Shown: in pieces, positions 1 to 4,901 of the stretch | Numbering within the stretch: the stretch's first letter is position 1 | How the letters are laid out: the number at the start of each line of letters is the position of its first letter | NCBI GenBank assembly: GCA_937899365.1 | Contig: CALBPH010000600.1 | Coordinates: 1 to 9,463 of the forward strand | Length of the DNA: 9,463 nt | Direction of reading: 5' to 3' | From: an uncultured Leptolyngbya sp. | Lineage (GTDB): Bacteria > Cyanobacteriota > Cyanobacteriia > Phormidesmidales > Phormidesmidaceae | The notes under the pieces: generated by a model | Told to the model about the DNA's origin: nothing | The model's input: only the letters and a program-made list of their open reading frames with translations | The model's database searches: none | Position numbers and translations under genes: made by a program

Positions 1-922
1 CCTTATGCTTTTTGGGAGTCGTGCTAGAGACCCGACCGTTCGATGATGTGTCAGCGTAGGGTGGATTTTTTCTCATGCGTTTGGCATAGGCATCTAGCTT
101 CTTCTTGACATCAGTGGCAATTTGGTTGTTGGGGTCCAACTCCAGAGCCCGCTTAGTATGAATGCCCGCCATTTTAAGCTGCTTACTCCGCATATACATA
201 CGGCCCAGCTCCGCATGGCATAGGGGATTTTGAGGATGGGCCTTAACCGCCTCTCGCAACTCAACAATGGCCCGCGAAAAATTGCCCTTATATTCGAATT
301 CTTTAGCTCGATTAATAAAGCTTTTGATCAGCTCTGCCCGACGTTCACTGGAGGACTTTACCCTCGTTTTGGTCGGGTCGTCTGCCTGTACCGCTCCACC
401 ATTCGCTGGCGCACCTTGAGACGCCGAAGCCTTAGCCGCCGGTGAAACACTGGCCCCCTGACGCATCACATAAACAGCATTGAGTTCACTAATTTCACCA
501 ATGGCGTTAATGGCGGTATCTAGCGACTCGTACTGCTCCAGAACAAGGGTTTTCAGGGCGTTGGCATATTCGTAGTCTATGTTGTTGCTGTTGGCAACTT
601 TCTTAGATTGCTCAGTCGATAACGATAAAAGTGCAGGCTGTTTTTGGAGTTGTTCTCCCTTCAACCGCAGACTCACCTTATGCTCAACCGAAGAGCGTTC
701 TTGACTTAAAACTTCGTAGGCAGGGTTTACCAGCTTAGATAACAATTCGCTGGCTTGCTGCTTTTGTTCATCGCTAGCAGTACGCAAACTATCAGGGTGC
801 AATTTACGCGCAATCTTTAGATAACGCTTCCTTACCTGTTTCGCATCCGCATCTAGGGGGATCCCCAAAATGGCGTGGTGGTCCACTAGGTCTAGCTTGA
901 ATAGCCCTCGATTAACCTGCAT
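1..922 (-). CDS. J-domain protein with C-terminal TPR repeats (partial, C-terminus off the left edge)
   Basis: The open frame starts at ATG 922-920 and reads leftward for 307 codons without a stop, so the C-terminus is outside the window. Residues about 14-77 form a J domain: the frame has DHHAILGIP, a basic helix (RKRYLKIARKLHPD) and the diagnostic HPD triplet at 42-44, which in this family stimulates Hsp70 (DnaK) ATPase. Residues about 200-267 form two TPR-like helical pairs (the second ends in KRALELDPNN), a protein-binding scaffold. The link between them is Ala/Ser/Gly-rich (about 155-190). The visible C-terminus is Lys/Ser-rich and polar. It lacks the Gly/Phe and zinc-finger regions of classical DnaJ, so it is probably a specialised co-chaperone (J-domain class C). 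Client unknown. There is no strong Shine-Dalgarno sequence. It lies downstream of the phosphatase gene on the same strand, but a 130-bp gap with its own candidate promoter suggests separate transcription. Confidence 0.85.
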   Translation of the reverse strand, partial: MQVNRGLFKLDLVDHHAILGIPLDADAKQVRKRYLKIARKLHPDSLRTASDEQKQQASELLSKLVNPAYEVLSQERSSVEHKVSLRLKGEQLQKQPALLSLSTEQSKKVANSNNIDYEYANALKTLVLEQYESLDTAINAIGEISELNAVYVMRQGASVSPAAKASASQGAPANGGAVQADDPTKTRVKSSSERRAELIKSFINRAKEFEYKGNFSRAIVELREAVKAHPQNPLCHAELGRMYMRSKQLKMAGIHTKRALELDPNNQIATDVKKKLDAYAKRMRKNPPYADTSSNGRVSSTTPKKHK

Positions 923-969
923 CTACTTGTTTGAGAGGAACACTTGTGACAACTTACCTTAGTTTATCC

Positions 970-1007
970 GTATTAGCATCTAATACCTGTAATCGTATTG
1001 ACGCCAA
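970..1007 (-). promoter_or_regulatory. Candidate promoter with overlapping inverted repeat, upstream of the J-domain gene
   Basis: On the minus strand a -35-like TTGGCG (1007-1002) is followed after 16 bp by a -10-like TATTAG (985-980). The -10 lies inside a perfect inverted repeat with 7-bp arms and a 3-bp spacer, GTATTAG-CAT-CTAATAC (970-986), placed where a repressor could block polymerase. The boxes are seen; promoter activity and operator function are inferred from position and match only. Confidence 0.35.
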
Positions 1008-1052
1008 ACAGGCACAAATTGTGTCTTAGAAATATAGATTTGTTAGAAAATA

Positions 1053-1886
1053 CTACATCGGTCCAAACTGGGGTAAAGGCTTTATCTGGCCCAACTCCTG
1101 AATAATAGGCTGGTGCAGAGTGCCATTGGTCGCCACCAGGCGGCCAGAATAAATATCAAACGGGCTGCCATCGTAAGCACTAATTTGCCCGCCAGCTTCT
1201 TCTACAAGCACCACACCGGCGGCCAAATCCCAAGGGGATAGCCCACGCTCCCAATAACCATCTAAACAACCGGAGGCCACATGGGCTAAATCAATCGCAG
1301 CTGAGCCTCCCCGACGCACCCCTTGGGTAAGGTGGGTTAAGTGACAAAATTCGGCGTAATTATTGTCAATGGTTTCTCGACGGTCATAGGCAAATCCGGT
1401 CACTAAGAGGCTATCGGACAGTTTTGTCGTCGCCGATATCTGGATGGGCTGACGGTTGTGGGTGGCCCCCAGTCCCTTAGCCGCCCGATAAAGATCCTGC
1501 AAAATTGGGTTGTACACCACACCAACCGTTGGCACCCCGGCCACTAACAAACCAATGGAAACCGCACACAGCGGATACTGATGGGCATAGTTCGTAGTGC
1601 CATCCAAAGGATCAACGGCCCACAGCAACGGACTGTCTAGCTGTCCCAATTGACCAGATTCTCCAGCCAAAATAGCGTGTGCAGGAAAGTGGCGTTTGAG
1701 CACCGCCAGCTCTTCCACCTCAGAGTCACGATCGGCTGCAGTCACCAGATCGCCAGACCGTCCCTTCTCCTGAATTGACGATAGATTACCCCAATATTTT
1801 TGTAGGACAGCACCGCCGGCCATGGCAGCCTCGGTAGCGACATCTAGAAAGCGCTGTAAATCTTCAGGTGTGGGCATTGTGCTCAT
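1053..1886 (-). CDS. Inositol-monophosphatase-family phosphatase (SuhB/IMPase-like)
   Basis: A 277-residue protein of normal family length. It has the full Mg-dependent IMPase signature: GESG with metal-ligand Glu76, then the WAVDPLDGTTNY block with metal ligands Asp92 and Asp95 (89-100), the RRGGSAAIDLA segment (191-201), and SPWDLAAG with catalytic-site Asp220 (217-224). The family hydrolyses phosphate monoesters such as myo-inositol 1-phosphate; some members act on fructose 1,6-bisphosphate, PAP or histidinol phosphate, and the sequence does not decide between these. Cytoplasmic: no signal peptide or membrane helix. Start chosen at 1886; an in-frame ATG three codons later (M4) is an alternative, and neither has a clear ribosome-binding site. 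It follows the ferredoxin gene on the same strand after 79 bp, so the two may be co-transcribed. The family call is firm, the substrate is not. Confidence 0.93.
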   Translation of the reverse strand: MSTMPTPEDLQRFLDVATEAAMAGGAVLQKYWGNLSSIQEKGRSGDLVTAADRDSEVEELAVLKRHFPAHAILAGESGQLGQLDSPLLWAVDPLDGTTNYAHQYPLCAVSIGLLVAGVPTVGVVYNPILQDLYRAAKGLGATHNRQPIQISATTKLSDSLLVTGFAYDRRETIDNNYAEFCHLTHLTQGVRRGGSAAIDLAHVASGCLDGYWERGLSPWDLAAGVVLVEEAGGQISAYDGSPFDIYSGRLVATNGTLHQPIIQELGQIKPLPQFGPM

Positions 1887-1927
1887 GGGTTAACCGCAAA
1901 CAAATATGGCTGCAAGGAATTTTCCGT

Positions 1928-1952
1928 AGAGTCGCTGTAGACTCACGACTCT
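1928..1952 (-). repeat. Intercistronic inverted repeat between the ferredoxin and phosphatase genes
   Basis: AGAGTCG (1928-1934) and CGACTCT (1946-1952) can pair as a 7-bp stem with an 11-nt loop. The left arm can alternatively pair GAGTC (1929-1933) with GACTC (1940-1944) as a 5-bp stem. No U-run follows on the minus strand, so it does not look like an intrinsic terminator. It could be an mRNA processing or stability element, or a chance structure. Confidence 0.35.
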
Positions 1953-1965
1953 TTATGCTCCACCC

Positions 1966-2334
1966 CTAGTCCTCATCCAATGGCAACCCAACCCGAACTT
2001 TGCCCTTGCCAAAGTAGCGACCAAACTGCTGCTCGTAAACTTCGTCCTCGTCCTGGGTTTCCACCTCTAGATCGGTGCGGGGATAGCTCACACACAGCAG
2101 GGCATAGCCCTTCTCCCGCAGTCCAGGAGATAGCCCCATGGCTTCAGGCTGGTCAACTTCACCAGAAACAATCCGCACCGCACAGGTGGTGCAGGCCCCA
2201 TTGCGACAGGCAAAGGGTAAATCGGCTCCCTGGTTTTCTGCCGTTTGCAAGATGTAGCGATCGTCAGGCACCCGGGCTGTGTAGTGGCAATCCTTTTGAC
2301 GATGGTGGATATGAATAGTATGGGTTTGGGTCAT
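1966..2334 (-). CDS. [2Fe-2S] ferredoxin with a C-terminal extension, FdC2-like
   Basis: A 122-residue plant-type ferredoxin. Cluster ligands are Cys43, Cys48, Cys51 and Cys81 (CX4CX2CX29C) in FACRNGACTTCA and LLCVSYP; Cys16 is extra. After the usual end of the fold (about residue 94) comes an acidic-aromatic tail with DEDEVY and QFGRYF (95-108), then a short variable end. From my knowledge of the family, a tail of the form EVYxxQFGRYFxxG marks the FdC2 class, conserved in cyanobacteria and plastids, rather than the main photosynthetic ferredoxin PetF. Plant FdC2 mutants are pale and the protein has been tied to the Mg-protoporphyrin ester cyclase step; it is thought to pass electrons to a narrow set of partners. 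The same role here is inferred. Soluble, cytoplasmic. It heads a possible two-gene unit with the phosphatase. Its leader contains a tandem 17-bp repeat. Confidence 0.9.
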   Translation of the reverse strand: MTQTHTIHIHHRQKDCHYTARVPDDRYILQTAENQGADLPFACRNGACTTCAVRIVSGEVDQPEAMGLSPGLREKGYALLCVSYPRTDLEVETQDEDEVYEQQFGRYFGKGKVRVGLPLDED

Positions 2335-2364
2335 GGAACCAAATTAAGAAACCAGCGGCACCCT

Positions 2365-2398
2365 GCAATAGTCGCATGAATGCGATAGTCGCATGAAA
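2365..2398. repeat. Two tandem 17-bp direct repeats with an embedded palindrome, between the ferredoxin and tRNA genes
   Basis: GCAATAGTCGCATGAAT (2365-2381) is followed directly by GCGATAGTCGCATGAAA (2382-2398), identical at 15 of 17 positions. The junction creates the inverted repeat ATGCGA-TAG-TCGCAT (2380-2394). It lies 31 bp upstream of the ferredoxin start and just beside an AT-rich candidate promoter core (2413-2425). A pair of iterated half-sites is typical of a regulator-binding region, but a simple duplication is equally possible. Confidence 0.6.
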
Positions 2399-2412
2399 TA
2401 CGCACCGCTTTC

Positions 2413-2425
2413 TGATACTATATAT
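2413..2425 (+). promoter_or_regulatory. Candidate extended -10 element for the tRNA gene, possibly shared with the ferredoxin promoter
   Basis: The plus strand has TG-A-TACTAT (2413-2421), a good extended -10 box, about 43 bp upstream of the tRNA 5' end. This would give a short 5' leader removed by RNase P. The same AT-rich block reads ATATATAGTA on the minus strand and could be the -10 of the divergent ferredoxin promoter. No convincing -35 is seen on either strand. Confidence 0.4.
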
Positions 2426-2463
2426 GAGCTGTGGAGGGTTGACTCCCTAGCATTAATTGCCCT

Positions 2464-2550
2464 GGAGAGTTGGCCGAGCGGTCGATTGCGCTGCACTGTT
2501 TATGCTGTAATGGGGTGACTCATTCGAGGGTTCGAATCCCTCCCTCTCCG
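2464..2550 (+). tRNA. Serine-type (class II) tRNA with anticodon GUU and atypical stems
   Basis: An 87-nt cloverleaf can be drawn. Acceptor GGAGAGT pairs with CCTCTCC except a U·C mismatch at 7-66. The D arm (G10-C25, C11-G24) has a C12·U23 mismatch. The anticodon stem CTGCA/TGCTG has a U28·U42 mismatch. The variable arm is long (AATGGG-GTGA-CTCATT, 2509-2524, GNRA-like loop). The T arm is perfect (GAGGG-TTCGAAT-CCCTC). Discriminator is G73; CCA is not encoded. The long variable arm and G73 are serine tRNA traits, and SerRS is known to ignore the anticodon. The anticodon loop CTGTTTA, however, gives GUU (2498-2500), the Asn anticodon, with U rather than a purine at position 37. A T-run follows at 2551. 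It is either a decaying serine tRNA or pseudogene, or an unusual tRNA that could put serine at Asn codons. A standard serine assignment by anticodon is not possible. Confidence 0.8.
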
Positions 2551-2575
2551 TTTTTATTATTTCTATTAGTTCAGC

Positions 2576-2593
2576 AGCGTTAAGTGAAACGCT
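2576..2593 (-). terminator. Weak hairpin downstream of the EamA transporter
   Basis: AGCGTT (2576-2581) and AACGCT (2588-2593) form a 6-bp stem with a 6-nt loop, about 70 bp past the transporter stop codon and pointing toward the tRNA terminus. There is no adjacent U-run on the minus strand, so it is at best a weak terminator or 3'-end stabiliser between convergent transcripts. Confidence 0.25.
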
Positions 2594-2664
2594 TGTGGCT
2601 TGGCTGGTCGGATCTAGCGAAATTTAGATTCCAGCTTGACCTCACAGGATGGCTTTAGGCCTGC

Positions 2665-3582
2665 TTAGGACGTCTGCTGACGGCTGATGCGATCTAGCGC
2701 TAATGTCATACCCCCCAGGGTAATCAATACAATGCCAGGCCACTGAATCATTTGAATGGTGGGCTGATTGGTCAGAAGCAGTACGGCCAGTAGCGCTGTC
2801 ACTAGTGGTGTTGCCGCAGCGATTAGGGCGGTGCGTAGCCCGCCAACCAGTCGTAGCCCTGTGTAGTGGAAAAAATGGCTAACGCTAGCCAGCAGACCCA
2901 GACCCAGCCCCCCCATGACAAACTGACTTGTAAGCCCCTGGGTTACGGCCAAAGGACGGAGCAACAGAATAACGCCACTGAGCATCGCCATAATGCAGTA
3001 TTGAATTATCCCAGCCGCTAACGGATGGCTCTGACGGGTGAGGCTATTAGTCACCACATATAGGGCAAATGCGATCGCAGATAGCAACGCCGCACCGGCA
3101 CTGACAATAGATAGGGGACGTAAAATCAACACCACGCCCATGGCAATGGCTAGCATCACCACGCCCCGTAACAGGTTAGGCCGATCCCCATTAAGCCACC
3201 ACAATAGGGGAACCGCCAAAAGCGGATAGGCGAACATTAGCGGAGCGGCCGCAGCCGGCCCCAACGTCCCAGCAGACAGAAACAACAAAACCTGAGCAAA
3301 AAAGTAAAAGACCGCACCACCGCCCAGGGCAAACAGTCGAGTGGGTGAGCGCAGGGTCTGCCCCACATCGCGCCACACAGATTGATAGAGCTGGGGGGCC
3401 AAGACAGCTAAAACCGGTATCAGCACCACCAGCTGTATCAAAAGCAAGCCATTGGCATTAAAAAAGTTAAACCCAGCAAAACCAGTTAGAACGCCTCCAA
3501 ACAGACTAGTCCCCAGACTCAAACCACCCACAAGTAGAGTAATGGCACTAAAGCCAAGGGTGGCAATGCCACAGAGGACCAT
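2665..3582 (-). CDS. EamA/DMT-family membrane transporter, probably the second half of a split coiled-coil/EamA gene
   Basis: A 305-residue, very hydrophobic protein with about ten membrane helices, the normal count for the two-EamA-repeat drug/metabolite transporter (DMT) fold. The first helix begins at residue 2; others lie near 47-66, 83-105, 107-129 and 138-158, with five more to about residue 297. EamA-like features include the GPAAAAPLMFAYPLLAVPLLWW segment (107-128) with NGDRP after it. Substrate unknown; the fold covers metabolite, amino-acid and drug export. ATG 3582 is the first start available: the two preceding codons are GGC and AAG, and before them is the TAA ending the upstream coiled-coil gene in the same frame. 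The AAAAGGG before the ATG sits too close (1 nt) to be a good ribosome-binding site. This fits translational coupling, readthrough, or an inactivated fusion gene. Family call firm; independent expression uncertain. Confidence 0.85.
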   Translation of the reverse strand: MVLCGIATLGFSAITLLVGGLSLGTSLFGGVLTGFAGFNFFNANGLLLIQLVVLIPVLAVLAPQLYQSVWRDVGQTLRSPTRLFALGGGAVFYFFAQVLLFLSAGTLGPAAAAPLMFAYPLLAVPLLWWLNGDRPNLLRGVVMLAIAMGVVLILRPLSIVSAGAALLSAIAFALYVVTNSLTRQSHPLAAGIIQYCIMAMLSGVILLLRPLAVTQGLTSQFVMGGLGLGLLASVSHFFHYTGLRLVGGLRTALIAAATPLVTALLAVLLLTNQPTIQMIQWPGIVLITLGGMTLALDRISRQQTS

Positions 3583-3588
3583 GCCCTT

Positions 3589-4377
3589 TTAGATGGGGCG
3601 AACGGCCAGACTAGCACGACCGGACGTCCTGGGCTGAGGCGCACTGCTGCTGCCTGCTGCACCGACCAAACTTTGCTGAACGGTTGACCCATCGTAGGGC
3701 GGCACCACGCGACGGGTAGTCCCCGCCACCTGATCGAGACGGGGCTGCTCCACATAGGTACGCCCTCCCACCACCGTACTGCCATCGGTCAAAGGACGAT
3801 TATCCAAAGCACTAGAGAGCGTCGTGCCACTGCGGGTAGGGGCCAACTGATCCCCTAGCTGGCTACTGAGACGTTCAACCAGGTTCGCGAGAATAACCTC
3901 CCCCTGCTGCTCCATGGTTTGCATCCGAGTCAGCTGCTGGGCTATGGCACTTTGATAGCTGCTGAGGTCGTGCTGTAGCGATTTAACACTGCGATTGAGG
4001 GTGTCATCTAAAGACTGGAGCCAATCTTGGGTAGGGGTGGGCAACTCGGAAGAGTTGGTTACGTAGGCATGGAGGTCTTCGCGCAGATTGTGGGCCAGAA
4101 CCTGGGCCAAGCGCTTAGCCCAGGCATTTTGCTGGGCCAGCTGTTGCTTAGATAGGGTGGCGTCCGACTCGTTTTTTAGGGACTGGTAGTTGATGTAAAG
4201 CTGGTCATACTCAGCCCGTAGCGCATCAAGGTCACCAATCAGGCGCTGCTTTTGCGTTTGTAAGTACTCAATATCCTTGGTCAGCTGATCGGCAAAATGC
4301 CGCTGCAATGCTTGAAAGTCGTCATCCAGTGATTGCAGTAGTGGGTCATTTGTGCCCTGACTTCCAGACTCACCCAT
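3589..4377 (-). CDS. Coiled-coil protein in frame with the downstream EamA transporter
   Basis: A 262-residue, Gln-rich, soluble protein. Residues about 15-85 and 118-178 are heptad-like amphipathic helices (for example DIEYLQTQKQRLIGDLDALR), predicted coiled coil. Residues about 179-262 are a Pro/Ser/Thr/Gly-rich low-complexity stretch, typical of a flexible linker. No enzyme motif, signal peptide or membrane helix. The start is well supported: GGAAGGAGC (minus strand, 4389-4381) is an excellent Shine-Dalgarno sequence 3-11 bp before the ATG. The frame ends at TAA 3591-3589 and, in the same frame two codons later, the EamA transporter begins. I recall cyanobacterial proteins in which a similar Gln-rich coiled-coil region plus Pro-rich linker is fused to EamA, so this is probably the N-terminal cytoplasmic part of such a protein. 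Function of that region unknown. Confidence 0.75.
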   Translation of the reverse strand: MGESGSQGTNDPLLQSLDDDFQALQRHFADQLTKDIEYLQTQKQRLIGDLDALRAEYDQLYINYQSLKNESDATLSKQQLAQQNAWAKRLAQVLAHNLREDLHAYVTNSSELPTPTQDWLQSLDDTLNRSVKSLQHDLSSYQSAIAQQLTRMQTMEQQGEVILANLVERLSSQLGDQLAPTRSGTTLSSALDNRPLTDGSTVVGGRTYVEQPRLDQVAGTTRRVVPPYDGSTVQQSLVGAAGSSSAPQPRTSGRASLAVRPI

Positions 4378-4380
4378 GTT

Positions 4381-4389
4381 GCTCCTTCC
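4381..4389 (-). promoter_or_regulatory. Strong ribosome-binding site of the coiled-coil gene
   Basis: GGAAGGAGC on the minus strand, with AAGGAG spaced about 5 nt from ATG 4377. It is the best Shine-Dalgarno match in the window and fixes the start of the coiled-coil gene. Its contrast with the poor site before the EamA frame supports a single translation entry point for both. Confidence 0.75.
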
Positions 4390-4451
4390 TATGTATGTTT
4401 CGCCGACGGCATCAGTCCCCTATGTGACACCCCGACCAAGCCATACCCTGC

Positions 4452-4480
4452 GTTATACCCAAGTTTCCTATTGGTGTCGA
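4452..4480 (-). promoter_or_regulatory. Candidate sigma70-type promoter of the coiled-coil/EamA unit
   Basis: Minus strand: -35 TCGACA (4480-4475), a 17-bp spacer, -10 TATAAC (4457-4452), about 75 bp before the start codon. Both boxes are close to consensus with ideal spacing. A GATAC-T-GTATC palindrome (4479-4489) touches the -35 and could be an operator. Confidence 0.5.
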
Positions 4481-4686
4481 TACTGTATCAGTCAACCAGG
4501 AATAACGGAACAATAGCGTCATTAGGAACAGCTTCCAATCCACAAACCATCACAATACTTAAACCAGAGACGATTGGGCGTCTGCCATGCTTAGAAAATC
4601 TTAATCCTGATGCCCCACGCATGGTCTAAAAAGCTACTTTTAGGCTAAATTGGGCATTCTTGGGCGTACTCGAGCCATCAAGAGCA

Positions 4687-4746
4687 GCCAAACCTTTTTA
4701 AGCTTGCATACAGTTTCTAGTGTATGCAAGCTTAAAAAGGTTTGGC
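4687..4746. repeat. Perfect inverted repeat, 26-bp arms and 8-nt loop
   Basis: The left arm (4687-4712, beginning GCCAAACC and ending GCATACA) and right arm (4721-4746, beginning TGTATGC and ending GGTTTGGC) are exact reverse complements. The loop is GTTTCTAG (4713-4720). It contains two HindIII-like AAGCTT hexamers. It sits between divergent genes, where an intrinsic terminator is not expected, and no U-run follows on either strand. No flanking target-site duplication is evident. Options: a small non-autonomous mobile repeat (MITE/REP-like), a 5'-UTR structure of the response-regulator mRNA, or a hairpin RNA. The geometry is certain; the role is not. Confidence 0.85.
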
Positions 4747-4832
4747 CCAAAGCTTATGCCTCTATGATGCGAAACATCGATACGGAACATCCAATGCATC
4801 TTTGTAGTTGTAGGATTGATAGAATTAATTTA

Positions 4833-4901
4833 ATGAGTACATCCGTGGAAATTCAGTTCGAGAATTTGACGAATATTCTGAGGCAGCTGAAATTGGGATG
4901 A
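4833..4901 (+). CDS. Possible 22-residue upstream ORF coupled to the response regulator
   Basis: The frame beginning ATG 4833 encodes MSTSVEIQFENLTNILRQLK plus two residues and ends in TGA 4899-4901, overlapping the response-regulator ATG as ATGA. The frame is open further upstream to an ATG at 4650, but that longer version would translate through the perfect hairpin and looks unlike a protein before this point. No clear Shine-Dalgarno precedes ATG 4833. The peptide is amphipathic and could be a leader allowing translational coupling, or a chance frame. Not matched to any family I know. Confidence 0.25.
   Translation: MSTSVEIQFENLTNILRQLKLG

Larger units (their letters stand above)
4378..4897. 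other. Divergent intergenic region with a promoter, hairpins and no convincing full gene
   Basis: This 520-bp stretch separates the start of the coiled-coil gene (minus) from the start of the response regulator (plus). It holds the strong RBS, a candidate minus-strand promoter (4452-4480) with a GATAC-T-GTATC palindrome (4479-4489) over its -35, small stems AGACG/CGTCT (4568-4583) and CTAAAA/TTTTAG (4626-4643), a separated pair CCATGC/GCATGG (4585-4590, 4618-4623), a perfect 26-bp-arm hairpin (4687-4746) and a possible small upstream ORF (4833-4901). The stretch 4560-4750 is markedly rich in inverted repeats. No known riboswitch is recognised. Confidence 0.6.

Noticed and set aside
230..445. 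71-codon plus-strand frame antisense to the J-domain/TPR gene
   Set aside because: The minus strand has clear J-domain and TPR coding; this frame is Arg-rich with no motif.
1980..2318. 112-codon plus-strand open frame almost fully antisense to the ferredoxin
   Set aside because: The opposite strand encodes a ferredoxin with all cluster cysteines; the antisense translation is His/Pro/Gln-rich with no recognisable domain.
2464..2550. Calling the tRNA a plain tRNA-Asn from its anticodon
   Set aside because: A long paired variable arm and the overall body are class II serine-type; tRNA-Asn has a short variable loop.
3519..3785. 88-codon minus-strand frame across the coiled-coil/EamA junction
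   Set aside because: It is an out-of-frame shadow spanning two well-supported frames; Trp/Pro-rich with no domain.
4687..4746. Reading the 26-bp hairpin as a bidirectional terminator
   Set aside because: It lies between divergent genes, is fairly AT-rich and has no trailing U-run on either strand.
4650..4832. Longer 83-codon version of the ORF upstream of the response regulator
   Set aside because: It would be translated through the perfect 26-bp hairpin, has no Shine-Dalgarno, and its first half looks non-protein-like; only the last 22 codons are kept as a weak candidate.
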